A DNA stretch of 64,000 nt from Bacillota bacterium (GTDB lineage Bacteria; Bacillota; UBA4882; UBA8346): positions 62,001 through 126,000 of the forward strand of contig JAEZFP010000033.1 of the NCBI GenBank assembly GCA_023417475.1. Reading direction: 5' to 3'. The notes beneath the pieces are model-generated. The model saw only the letters and a program-made list of their open reading frames with translations, did not search any database and was not told the DNA's origin. Both the position numbers and the translations under genes were made by a program. Below are positions 44,343-52,530 of the stretch, piece by piece (positions within the stretch are counted from its first letter, which is position 1; each line of letters starts with the position of its first letter).

Positions 44343-44500
44343 TCACCCAAAACGGTTCACGGAGGGAACCGCTCCGACGATACAGACCATTTCGGCGTCG
44401 GCAAATTCCGCGCGAAACATCGCTGCAATTGCCTGTTTGCCTCCAACCGGCGTGTTCGGCACTTGATAATCACCGCAGCATCGCCGTAACATCCATCAGC
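44343..44500 (-). pseudogene. Decayed fragment, possibly SnoaL/NTF2-like
   Basis: On the minus strand a short frame reads NTPVGGKQAIAAMFRAEF then ADAEMVCIV before losing sense and reaching a stop at 44343; by memory this resembles the N-terminal part of SnoaL-like/NTF2-family proteins. No start, no ribosome binding site and no C-terminal half are present, so it is a remnant at best. Confidence 0.3.
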
Positions 44501-44525
44501 TCTGCTTATGAAAGACAAGTAAAAA

Positions 44526-44555
44526 GCGCCAAGAATGCCAGTGCATTTTTGGCGC
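44526..44555 (-). terminator. Terminator of the secreted-protein gene
   Basis: 13-bp stem with one mismatch (GCGCCAAGAATGC / GCATTTTTGGCGC), 4-nt loop, T5 on the minus-strand side. Confidence 0.82.
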
Positions 44556-44600
44556 AAGGGTTAATTATTCAAAAAGTCACCAGTCGTTTGATGCGGTTTT

Positions 44601-45302
44601 TCACGGAATAAACTCGCCGATACACTCGACAACGTTTTTAGGATCGGAATCCAACCAGAGCCGGGCCCGGTAAACAATGCCGCCTTTTTTTGAAGTCAGC
44701 GGAATCGAGTTAAACGTGACACTGCCGCCGACGAAAAGGGGAATGAAGTTCTTAGTGACGGTCCACTTAATCGTTTCTAAGTTAGCCCAAGTCAGTTTCT
44801 CGAGCGGATAGATGGTATCGGTTGGGCCGACTTGAATGACGCCAATGGTAATCGGGCCGCCATCCTTCAACGTGTTGCTGAAATTCACGTTGACCGCTCC
44901 GGTTGTCGCGGTTTCGAAATTATGGGAAACGACAGGACCGATCACGATACCGGGCGCGGCGTCAAAACTCCAACGTGGGATGTAACGATGAGTAATCCCC
45001 GGGGTATTGGTCCAAAAACAGACGTTCGCTTGTTGACCGTTGGCTACCGAACCGTTATACCAGCGGATTTTGGTTATGTTTTCGGAAGAGTCATAGGAGT
45101 AACTTAAATCTCGGAAAGGGGATTGGAAAACATCTGATAACAATACTTCTCCGACAAGCCACATCTCCAAATCAGTCGCTGTTTTGCCGGTTCCGTTCGT
45201 CAGATAATTATTCTGTAACGAATCGGCCAAAACATTAGGGGTAACCGAACCAAGGAAAATTAACAAAGCGGCAGCCAATGCAATCATCTTCAGTCTTCTC
45301 AT
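44601..45302 (-). CDS. Secreted protein of unknown function
   Basis: 233 aa. ATG at 45302 starts a clear signal peptide (MRRLKMIALAAALLIFLG, cleavage near VLADS); AAAGGG lies upstream. The mature protein is beta-rich with GNGTGKTATDLEMW-type start, aromatic residues and TLKDGGPITIG, WTNTPGI segments, reminiscent of extracellular beta-sandwich proteins, but the family is not recognised. Own terminator at 44526. Unrelated neighbours. Confidence 0.7.
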   Translation of the reverse strand: MRRLKMIALAAALLIFLGSVTPNVLADSLQNNYLTNGTGKTATDLEMWLVGEVLLSDVFQSPFRDLSYSYDSSENITKIRWYNGSVANGQQANVCFWTNTPGITHRYIPRWSFDAAPGIVIGPVVSHNFETATTGAVNVNFSNTLKDGGPITIGVIQVGPTDTIYPLEKLTWANLETIKWTVTKNFIPLFVGGSVTFNSIPLTSKKGGIVYRARLWLDSDPKNVVECIGEFIP

Positions 45303-45614
45303 ACATTCCACACCCTTTCGCAACATTGTGTATTTGGCACTATCTGCCATATTTTTACGTTAACACAGTTTCCAATAAATGTCAAATACTTCCAAAATGT
45401 AAAACAATAGGACATTAAAAAGAAAACGGCGTTTTCCCGCCGTTACAGCTTGTCCCGGGCGTTGCGACGCCGGGGTTCGTTTGACAAGTGGTTGCTTTTG
45501 AGTTATCATGATTTTCTGAAACGGTATTTTGGTCCGTTCACCGGACAGCGATGCCTCCCGGCGGCGAGGTTGGCAGCCGATCATGGATCGAAGGTGAATA
45601 TGAAGGTGAATATC

Positions 45615-46292
45615 ATGAACAAAAAAGTTCAATTGTATAACTACGCTTGCGCTCTGAAAAAATTGCTTGACTCCGCCCTTTGGCCCGGAGTATTAGTCGG
45701 CATCTTGTTGCTGACGTATCCGCTCTGCCGGGTCCTGCCCAAGACGTTCGGGTGGGAAAACGGTGTCATCGAAAACGTTCAGGCCGGCATCCTCTTGGTA
45801 GGCTTTTGGCTGGCATTAATTTTTGCCCGTAGCGCCAAACAACCGCAGCTAACCAATTTTTGGATAGGGTTGGCCCCATTTTGGCTGCTTTTTTTCAGCC
45901 GCGAACTCTCGTTTGGGAGAGCGCTGCTGCCCCCGTTGCGCATCGACGTTCACGGACCGGTCCTGCAACCGGCGAGCGGCCCGTGGTATGCGGCGATTCG
46001 TTTGGCCCTCGGGTTATATTTGGTTTGGGGACTTTACCGTTTCTTTGCGAACCGCTCCGGCCGGATCGTTGGACAACTAGTCCGGGGAAAGAAGTTTCCA
46101 TACTTCGAATTGGGAATGGCCGCGCTGGCGATGGTTATTGCCACTTTCGCAGAACATCACGGTTTTTTCGACATTCAAATCCCCGGCGACCGCAACCAGC
46201 TGCTGGAGGAATTGGTGGAGCTGGTTTCCTACCTTAGTTTATTTGTCGCGCAACTGAAAGTGTTCCTACATACCGCCTCAAAAAGCGATTAG
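45615..46292 (+). CDS. Polytopic membrane protein, unknown
   Basis: 225 aa with about five or six hydrophobic helices (residues 20-40, 60-78, 88-104, 130-150, 175-192, C-terminal 205-220). ATG 45615 follows GAAGGTG by six bases; an ATG at 45600 is also possible. Conserved-looking features are FSRELSFGRALLPP in a loop and FAEHHGFFDIQIPGDRNQLLEELVELV near the C-terminus with several charged and His residues. Family not recognised. Confidence 0.65.
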   Translation: MNKKVQLYNYACALKKLLDSALWPGVLVGILLLTYPLCRVLPKTFGWENGVIENVQAGILLVGFWLALIFARSAKQPQLTNFWIGLAPFWLLFFSRELSFGRALLPPLRIDVHGPVLQPASGPWYAAIRLALGLYLVWGLYRFFANRSGRIVGQLVRGKKFPYFELGMAALAMVIATFAEHHGFFDIQIPGDRNQLLEELVELVSYLSLFVAQLKVFLHTASKSD

Positions 46293-46312
46293 GCGACGAT
46301 TGCCTATTTTTT
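46290..46312 (+). terminator. Terminator after membrane-protein gene
   Basis: TAGGC / GCCTA stem overlapping the stop codon, 7-nt loop, T6. Confidence 0.7.
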
Positions 46313-46341
46313 CACAAGCAGGATCGGTTCGCGTTTTTTGG

Positions 46342-46400
46342 AAAGCGGGAGCAAAAGTTGAATTTAGCTTTCGTCTTCATGCTTCTAATTTGAAAGGAAA
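46342..46400 (+). pseudogene. Remnant resembling the 5' end of a MATE gene
   Basis: GAAAGCGGGAGCAAAAGTTG then AATTTAGCTTT closely follows the leader and first codons of the MATE gene at 60357 (GAAAGCGGGCAGAAGAAGTT then GAACTTGGCTTT), including an M-N-L-A-F start, but it reaches a stop within 15 codons. Confidence 0.35.
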
Positions 46401-46550
46401 CGAATCAGCAAGCCGTTCCGGCAACTGGCGCGGAATTGGAACAAATTACAAAAAATAGATTGACAATTATTTGGTTCGCGATTAAAATCATATTAATTGA
46501 GTAGGGTAAGTGAGAATTAGCTTTCCCCATATTTTTTAGCGAATCATCCG

Positions 46551-46614
46551 TTGACCAGAAAACTGGAGATGCAGGTTTATTCTTTGTGGATAAAACTTGG
46601 TCTCTTTTTTTATT
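46551..46614 (+). promoter_or_regulatory. Leader element copy 1 (anti-stem plus terminator)
   Basis: TTGACCAGAAAACTGGAGAT, then a long hairpin 46566-46604 (GAGAT ... TTTATTC ... GGATAAA ... GTCTC) and T7. The small CCAG-AAAA-CTGG hairpin at its start shares bases with the terminator stem, so two structures can exclude each other. Confidence 0.65.
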
Positions 46615-46676
46615 TGCTCGGATAAGGGAATTGACGAAGCCGACGTTTAGCTCGTTCCAACCATAAAAATCGCAAA

Positions 46677-46741
46677 TTGACCAGAAAAACTGGAGATGAA
46701 GATTTATTCTTGGTGAGGATAAAACTTAGTCTCTTTTTTAT
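46677..46741 (+). promoter_or_regulatory. Leader element copy 2 (anti-stem plus terminator)
   Basis: Second copy 126 bases after the first: TTGACCAGAAAAACTGGAGA, hairpin 46693-46733 with the same TTTATTC / GGATAAA and GAGAT / GTCTC pairs, then T6. It ends about 38 bases before the nitrogenase-like start codon. Loop bases differ from copy 1 while stems are kept. Confidence 0.65.
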
Positions 46742-46779
46742 TGCTGATTTTATTTCTTAGTTATGAACAGGAGGAAATA

Positions 46780-48255
46780 ATGAATCGGATTAATTTGCGG
46801 ATTCCCGACGTCCCCATCCGAGAAATCCGTTTGAATTCCATTACCGGCTTTCAGGGCTGCGCCGCGGAACTGGTCAGCGGCTCGCGTTGCGGCTTACAGG
46901 ATAAAAACCGTTCTTTCGCCCAGTGCTTGGGCTGTTCCACTTCCCAGGCCGCCTGTATGGTGATCTTGGTCCAGGATGCGGCGGTGATCAGTCACGGCCC
47001 GGTGGGCTGCTCGTCATGTTTTCATGAATATGCTTTCACCTATCGGATTAATTCGCCGCTGCGCGGGGTGGGGCAACCGACCCGGCGCCGCATCTTTTCC
47101 ACCAATTTGCAGGAAACCGACACCGTCTACGGCGGTTCCCAAAAGCTGGCGGCGAGCATTCGCGAAGTGTATGAGCGTACCCGGTCCAACGTTATTTTCG
47201 TGCTGACCACCTGCGCCGTCGGCATCATCGGCGACGACGTGGAGAGCGTCTGCGCTGAGGCGGAGGCGGAACTTCCAATCCCGGTAGTGGCGATTTATTG
47301 CGAAGGGTTTCGCTCCAAGGTATGGACGACCGGCTTTGACGCGAGCTATCACGGAATTGCCCGGAAATTAATCAAACCCGCCCGTCAAAAAAGAACCGAC
47401 GTCATTAATGTGATTAACTTCTGGGGTTCGGATATTTTCAGCGACTGGTTCGCGGCCTTTGGCGCGAAGCCGAACTACATCACCCCTTACGCCACGTTGG
47501 CGAACCTTACCCGGTCGTCGGAAGCTATCGCCACGGTTCAAGCCTGTCCCACACTCGGCTCGTATCTGGGCGCCGCGTTGGAGCAGGAATTCGGAGTGCC
47601 GGAAATCAAAGCCGCGCCACCCTACGGAGTCGCCCAAACCGACCGTTGGTTCCGGGCTTTGGGCGAAATGCTTCATCAAGCGGAGCGGGCGGAAGAACTG
47701 ATCGCCGTCAAAAAAGCGGAGTACCTGCCTAAAATCGCCGCCTTGCGCCAACAGTTACAGGGAAAAACCGCCTATGTAACGGCGGGAGCCGGACACGGGC
47801 ACGCGTTACTTGCCATCTTGGGGGAGCTTGGGTTACAGGTGCAAGGCGCGGCCCTCTTCCATCATGACCCGCGCTATGATAACGGCAGTGAGGATAGCGA
47901 TTTATTGGCGCAACGTGTCAAAGACTACGGTGATGTGCCGAATTTCAATATCTGTAACAAACAGGAGTTTGAACTGGTAAACGCGTTGAACCGCCTACGC
48001 CCCGATCTGTTGCTGGCCAGGCACGGCGGCATGACCCTGTGGGGCTCAAAGCTGGGGATCCCGTCGCTGCTGATTGGCGATGAACATTTCGGAATGGGCT
48101 ACGAGGGTATCCTGCGTTACGGCGAGCGGATTGTCGAAACAATTGAAAACGACGAATTCGTAAAAAATCTGGCAAAGCACGCCGTCAATCCCTATACCCG
48201 ATGGTGGCTGACGCAGGAACCCTGGACATTTTTGGGTGGAGGATGCGGCCAATGA
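46780..48255 (+). CDS. Nitrogenase-like component 1, alpha-type subunit
   Basis: 491 aa NifD-superfamily protein. P-cluster ligands are kept: C52 (LGCSTSQ), C77 (HGPVGC) and C145 (TTCAVGIIGDD) match NifD Cys62, 88 and 154. C256 in TVQACPTLGSYLGAAL matches the cofactor ligand Cys275, and H436 in DEHFGMGYEG is a candidate for His442. The CEGFR segment is present, but residues aligned with the N2-reducing Gln191 and His195 are W182 and F186. An N-terminal stretch adds C27, C37, C49 and C59. AGGAGG precedes ATG 46780; the next gene overlaps by four bases. A non-N2 reductase is inferred; no nifH, nifB, nifE or nifN is in the window. Confidence 0.88.
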   Translation: MNRINLRIPDVPIREIRLNSITGFQGCAAELVSGSRCGLQDKNRSFAQCLGCSTSQAACMVILVQDAAVISHGPVGCSSCFHEYAFTYRINSPLRGVGQPTRRRIFSTNLQETDTVYGGSQKLAASIREVYERTRSNVIFVLTTCAVGIIGDDVESVCAEAEAELPIPVVAIYCEGFRSKVWTTGFDASYHGIARKLIKPARQKRTDVINVINFWGSDIFSDWFAAFGAKPNYITPYATLANLTRSSEAIATVQACPTLGSYLGAALEQEFGVPEIKAAPPYGVAQTDRWFRALGEMLHQAERAEELIAVKKAEYLPKIAALRQQLQGKTAYVTAGAGHGHALLAILGELGLQVQGAALFHHDPRYDNGSEDSDLLAQRVKDYGDVPNFNICNKQEFELVNALNRLRPDLLLARHGGMTLWGSKLGIPSLLIGDEHFGMGYEGILRYGERIVETIENDEFVKNLAKHAVNPYTRWWLTQEPWTFLGGGCGQ

Positions 48256-49589
48256 GCGGAACAATTGAGCAAGCGCGTTACACCTGCGCCATCGGCGCGT
48301 TGCAAAGCGTTGTCGCCATCCCCAGAGCCGTTCCGATTCTCCACGCCGGTCCCGGTTGCGGCAGTATGATTCAGGGTTTTTTTGAGCGTTCCACGGGTTA
48401 TGCCGGCGGCAACACTGCTCCTTGCACCAACTTTAGCGAGCAGGAGGTTGTCTTTGGCGGCATTCAACGGCTACGGCAGATCATCGCCAATACCGATCAG
48501 GTTTTGGACACCGATCTGCAGGTGGTCTTGACCGGTTGTACGGCCGGAATCGTCGGCGACGATGTGGGAGGCCTGGTGACGGAGTTCCGCGCCGCCGGTC
48601 GACCGATCGTGGCGGTGGACACCGCCGGCTTCAAGTGCAATAACTTTGAATCCCACAGTTTGGTGGTAAACGCCATTATTGATCAATATGTCGGCTTGTT
48701 TGACGGCGCAAACCCCGCCCGCAGCGAGCAAAACACGGTGAATCTGTTGGCCTCGCTACCCTACCAGGATCCTTTCTGGAAGGGTAATCTGGCCGAATAC
48801 CAACGGTTGTTGGAAGGGATCGGCCTAAAGGTTCAGGTGCTGTTTGGCCCCAAATCGGCGGGAGTTACCGAGTGGCAAAGGATTCCCCGCGCCAACTTTA
48901 ATATTTTGGTTTCGCCCTGGCCTGGCCGGCCCATTGCGGAGCACCTGGAGGAACGGTACGGGCAGCCCTATACCCAGTTTCCCCATATTCCCATCGGCGC
49001 CAATGAAAGCGAGCGGTTTTTGCGGCAGGTGTTGACCTTTGCGGCAGAGCAAAACGCGGCGATTGATGAAACTGCCGCTCTGGAATTTATCCGGCGGGAG
49101 CGCGAGGCCTATTACGAGGAAATCGACAATCTCGCTACCTTTCTGCTGGAATTCCGGTACGGGCTGCCAAACCATGTCCACATTTTACACGACGCCGGGT
49201 ATGTCCTGGGCTTGTCGAAGTTCCTCTTACATGAGGTGGGAATCGTTCCGAAAGAACAGTTTATTGTGGACAATACGCCGGAAACAATGCAGGACCAACT
49301 GAAAGCGGAACTAAAAACCACCTCCGCCAAACGCGCCATCCCGTTGTTTTTTGAACCGGATGCCGGCAAAGCGCAGGAAGCCATCCGGGGACTTTCCCAC
49401 GGCGGCCGGGGGTTGATTATCGGCAGCGGCTGGGACAAGGAATTGGCGCGCGAAAAAAATGCTGACTTTTTGTCCGCTGCCGCGCCATCGCCCTACCGGC
49501 TGGTGTTGACCACCAATTACGTTGGCTTCTCCGGCGGCCTCCGGGTGATTGAGGATATTTATGACGCGGTTTTGGCCACCTATGGTTGA
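48252..49589 (+). CDS. Nitrogenase-like component 1, beta-type subunit
   Basis: 445 aa NifK-superfamily protein, shorter than NifK by roughly 75 residues, mainly at the N-terminus. Its three P-cluster cysteines are C12 (YTCAIGALQSV), C36 (HAGPGCGS) and C96 (TGCTAGIVGDD), spaced like NifK Cys70, 95 and 153. ATG overlaps the alpha stop (ATGA), with GGTGGAGG upstream, so translation is coupled. Expected to form an alpha2beta2 reductase fed by an iron protein encoded elsewhere. Followed 86 bases later by the ABC importer genes on the same strand without a terminator. Confidence 0.88.
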   Translation: MSGTIEQARYTCAIGALQSVVAIPRAVPILHAGPGCGSMIQGFFERSTGYAGGNTAPCTNFSEQEVVFGGIQRLRQIIANTDQVLDTDLQVVLTGCTAGIVGDDVGGLVTEFRAAGRPIVAVDTAGFKCNNFESHSLVVNAIIDQYVGLFDGANPARSEQNTVNLLASLPYQDPFWKGNLAEYQRLLEGIGLKVQVLFGPKSAGVTEWQRIPRANFNILVSPWPGRPIAEHLEERYGQPYTQFPHIPIGANESERFLRQVLTFAAEQNAAIDETAALEFIRREREAYYEEIDNLATFLLEFRYGLPNHVHILHDAGYVLGLSKFLLHEVGIVPKEQFIVDNTPETMQDQLKAELKTTSAKRAIPLFFEPDAGKAQEAIRGLSHGGRGLIIGSGWDKELAREKNADFLSAAAPSPYRLVLTTNYVGFSGGLRVIEDIYDAVLATYG

Positions 49590-49675
49590 AAAATCACCGT
49601 CGATTTTAGGACAGAAAGGATGGGGTATTACCAAAGGCATTGGCCGGAAAATAAAATTGAAGGAGTGGATTGCTG

Positions 49676-50707
49676 TTGAAAAACTCAAGAAAGATTACTC
49701 TTGTCGTAGTGGCACTGATTATCGTCGTAGTTATTCTGGCGGTCGTTTGGAACACGGGTGGCGCGCAATTTTTTGCGAGCGTGCAGGGGACGAAATACCA
49801 ATACGGGAAAATCAATATTCCCGGCAAGGATGGCTCGCTTTGCGCCGCACCGATTTACATCGCCTATGAAAAGGGTTTTTTTGCGGAGGAGGGCTTTGAT
49901 GTCAATCTGATTTCCGCCGATACCGAGACCCGGAAAATCGGGTTGAACAACGGAACCATTCCCATCGTGAACGGTGATTTTCAATTCTTTCCCTCGATTG
50001 AAGAAGGGGTGAAGGTCAAAGTAGTCGACGGGCTCCATAAGGGTTGCATCAAAATAATCGTTCCGGCAGGTTCTCCCATCAAATCCGCGGCGGACTTGAA
50101 GGGCAAGAAAATCGGCGTGGACGAAATCGGCGGGACGCCTTTTCAGGTTGCAAGCGTTTGGCTTGAGAACCACGGCGTCGTCGCCAAAGATAACAAAGAG
50201 GTGACGTTTGTTCCTTACAGTGACGGCAATCTTGAAATTGCGGCCGCCGAAAAAGGGGATATCGACGCCGCGGCCATTTGGGATCCGTTCGGGTCGTTGG
50301 CGGTGAAGAACAAAGGGTTTAAAGTAATCTTCGATCTGGCGACGAACCCGATTTTCGCCGACAAATACTGCTGCTTCCTTTATGCTTCCGATAAAGTGCT
50401 GAAAGAAGATCCTAAAAAGGTGGCGGCGCTCCTCCGGGCTTACCACAAGGCCCAGGATTGGATTTATAACCATGCCGAAGCCGCCGTAACCATCATTTCG
50501 GAAAAGAAATATTCCGACATTACCGATAAAGAACTGGCCGTGGAACTCGTCAAAAGCTATCAATATCCGTCGGTCAAGGAGCAAAATCCGGCAACCGTCC
50601 AAGCCAACGTACTTTATTTTGTAAAAGAGCTCGCCAAAATCGGCTACCTTAAAACCAAGAACCCCGATCAATTCGCGAAAGAAATCTATTACAAGATACA
50701 ATTGTAA
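49676..50707 (+). CDS. ABC transporter substrate-binding protein (TauA/SsuA/NMT1 type)
   Basis: 343 aa. TTG at 49676 (GGAG ten bases upstream) gives an N-terminal hydrophobic anchor ITLVVVALIIVVVILAVVW without lipobox Cys, so it is probably tethered by an uncleaved helix rather than as a lipoprotein. The mature part follows the NMT1/SsuA pattern (APIYIAYEKGFFAEEGFDVNL, KSAADLKGKKIGV, DIDAAAIWDPF). Such proteins bind sulfonates, taurine, nitrate or pyrimidine precursors; the ligand here is unknown but its operon with the nitrogenase-like pair suggests a reducible, probably sulfur- or nitrogen-containing, compound. Confidence 0.88.
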   Translation: MKNSRKITLVVVALIIVVVILAVVWNTGGAQFFASVQGTKYQYGKINIPGKDGSLCAAPIYIAYEKGFFAEEGFDVNLISADTETRKIGLNNGTIPIVNGDFQFFPSIEEGVKVKVVDGLHKGCIKIIVPAGSPIKSAADLKGKKIGVDEIGGTPFQVASVWLENHGVVAKDNKEVTFVPYSDGNLEIAAAEKGDIDAAAIWDPFGSLAVKNKGFKVIFDLATNPIFADKYCCFLYASDKVLKEDPKKVAALLRAYHKAQDWIYNHAEAAVTIISEKKYSDITDKELAVELVKSYQYPSVKEQNPATVQANVLYFVKELAKIGYLKTKNPDQFAKEIYYKIQL

Positions 50708-50729
50708 TTCCGGCTGTTAGGAGATTGCC

Positions 50730-51746
50730 ATGAATTATCCGTTGAAAAACTTTACCTTGGCTCCGGTGCCAGACCGGAGCCAAGATTCCCAAAGTACGGT
50801 ATCGAATAAAAAATATTTATTTTGGGCGCTGATTACCTTGATTGGATTCGCTTTGGCGGAAACCGTCAACTTGACGGTTCCGGACACCCAGACAGTCAAT
50901 AACATCGCCTACCGCTTTACTTTGTTTGGCTTGATCCTGCTGTACTTGGGGATCGCCGCGTTTGCCTGGTTTGACAGTGAAAGACGCGCCAAATTCCTCA
51001 ACCGGGCGCTCTTTCGTTTGGCAATGGGGATCACCCTCGCCGGGTGGGATTTGCTGAGCACCAAATGGGATATCCTGCCGTTACCTTTTTTTCCCGGACC
51101 CTCAAAAGTGACGGGAGTAGTTCTTGAAGAATTCGGCTTTTTGCTGACCAATACCGGCTATTCGCTGCGTCTGTTCTTGCTCGGCTTTTTGTCCGGGATC
51201 GTGTTGGGTGTTGGCACCGGGATACTCATCGGTTGGTTTGCCAAAGTTCACTATTGGGTATTTCCGGTCTTAAAAATCACCGGAGTTGTTCCGGCGGTCG
51301 CCTGGATGCCTTTTGCATTAACCGTCTTCCCAACATCATTTATTGCCGGGGTATTTTTAATCGCGATTTGCGCTTGGTTCCCGGTGGCGTTTATGACGGC
51401 CCAGGGAATGGCAAGCACCCAAAAGATCTATTTTGAAGTGGCGCGAACCCTCGGCGCAAAGCAAAGTTACCTGTTGTTTCATGTAGCGCTTCCCAATGCC
51501 GTTCCCCAAATATTTACCGGGATTTCCACCGCCAACGGACTGGCTTTTACCACCCTTGTCGTGTCGGAAATGATGGGGGCTCAGGGCGGTCTGGGTTATT
51601 ATATCAACTGGGCAAAAGCGTGGTCTTCATATTACAAGGTATATGCCGCAATCATTATCATGGCTGTGCTTTTTTCCCTGATTATGAAAGGGATTGCCGC
51701 GATTCAGAAACGTTTGTTGATCTGGCAAAGGGGGCTGGTAAAGTGA
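50730..51746 (+). CDS. ABC transporter permease (SsuC/TauC type)
   Basis: 338 aa. Two extra N-terminal hydrophobic helices (residues 30-85) precede the standard six-helix BPD-type permease with the EAA loop EVARTLGAKQSYLLFHVALPNA, which contacts the ATPase. The N-terminal extension is longer than in typical SsuC (about 260 aa). GTTAGGAGA lies before the ATG; the ATPase start overlaps the stop by four bases. Confidence 0.9.
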   Translation: MNYPLKNFTLAPVPDRSQDSQSTVSNKKYLFWALITLIGFALAETVNLTVPDTQTVNNIAYRFTLFGLILLYLGIAAFAWFDSERRAKFLNRALFRLAMGITLAGWDLLSTKWDILPLPFFPGPSKVTGVVLEEFGFLLTNTGYSLRLFLLGFLSGIVLGVGTGILIGWFAKVHYWVFPVLKITGVVPAVAWMPFALTVFPTSFIAGVFLIAICAWFPVAFMTAQGMASTQKIYFEVARTLGAKQSYLLFHVALPNAVPQIFTGISTANGLAFTTLVVSEMMGAQGGLGYYINWAKAWSSYYKVYAAIIIMAVLFSLIMKGIAAIQKRLLIWQRGLVK

Positions 51747-52528
51747 GCTTTGAAAATTTGCTGGAGATCGTGTCGGTTGACCGTACCTATGTGGATACCG
51801 GTGCTAATACGGTTGAAGCCCTCAAAAATATTAACCTGACGATCCGAAAAGGCGAATTCATCTCAATCATCGGCCCTTCCGGCTGTGGCAAAACCACGCT
51901 GCTCCGCTTGCTCGCCGGTCTTGACGCGCCGGAAGCCGGAAAAATTAGGTTGGAAGGCGAGGAAATCACTGCGCCGGACCCTCAGCGCGGTTATGTGTTT
52001 CAACAAAGCAGCCTATTTCCGTGGTTGACGGTGGAAAAAAATATTGCCGCCGGGCTGAAAGCCAGAGGCGTTTATCAGGAAAATAAGGCGGAAGTCGCCC
52101 GGTTTATTGAACTGATTGGGTTGCAAGGTTTTGAGAAATCTTATCCCCATCAAATCTCCGGTGGGATGGCGCAGCGGGTGGCGATCGCCCGGGCGCTAAT
52201 CAACCGGCCGGTTGCATTGTTATTGGATGAACCGATGGGCGCCTTAGATACATTTAGCAGAGCCGATTTGCAGGATAAATTGCTGGAGCTTTGGGAAAGG
52301 GACGGCACGACCATGATTCTGGTAACCCATGACGTGGATGAAGCCATTTATGTAAGCGACCGAATGGTCATTATGACGCCGCGCCCCGGTAAAATCAGCG
52401 AAATATTGGATGTCCATCTACCTAGACCCCGGCAGCGCGGCGCTGCCGAGTTTCTGGCGCTTCGTAAAAATATCCTTGAAAAGTTCCACCTTGCCAGCGC
52501 GATCCCCCAACCTGAATATACGATTTAA
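51743..52528 (+). CDS. ABC transporter ATP-binding protein (SsuB/TauB type)
   Basis: 261 aa. Walker A GPSGCGKTT, Q-loop FQQSSLFPW, signature ISGGMAQRVAIARAL, Walker B ALLLDEPMGALD, H-loop VTHDVDEA. GTG start at 51743 with AAGGGGG upstream, overlapping the permease stop. Completes the importer of the nitrogenase-like operon, which ends at the terminator at 52531. Confidence 0.93.
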   Translation: MSFENLLEIVSVDRTYVDTGANTVEALKNINLTIRKGEFISIIGPSGCGKTTLLRLLAGLDAPEAGKIRLEGEEITAPDPQRGYVFQQSSLFPWLTVEKNIAAGLKARGVYQENKAEVARFIELIGLQGFEKSYPHQISGGMAQRVAIARALINRPVALLLDEPMGALDTFSRADLQDKLLELWERDGTTMILVTHDVDEAIYVSDRMVIMTPRPGKISEILDVHLPRPRQRGAAEFLALRKNILEKFHLASAIPQPEYTI

Positions 52529-52530
52529 AC

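Noticed and set aside
43954..44346. Minus-strand open frame of 130 codons running through the 21-bp array with a 7-residue repeat (PAHLFTY-like)
   Set aside because: The repeat length is a multiple of three, so an open frame persists automatically; no ribosome binding site or recognisable domain supports a gene.
46585..46593. TGTGGATAA, an extra DnaA-box match inside leader element copy 1
   Set aside because: The second copy of the element reads TGAGGATAA at that place, so the box is not conserved and most likely lies there by chance as part of the terminator stem.
49685..50701. Long minus-strand open frame of 338 codons opposite the ABC binding protein
   Set aside because: It lies wholly opposite a clearly recognisable gene, has no ribosome binding site and no familiar motif; an antisense shadow.
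46780..52528. A complete nitrogen-fixation operon
   Set aside because: No nifH, nifB, nifE or nifN in the window and the N2-reducing Gln/His positions are changed; calling it nitrogenase would be wrong.
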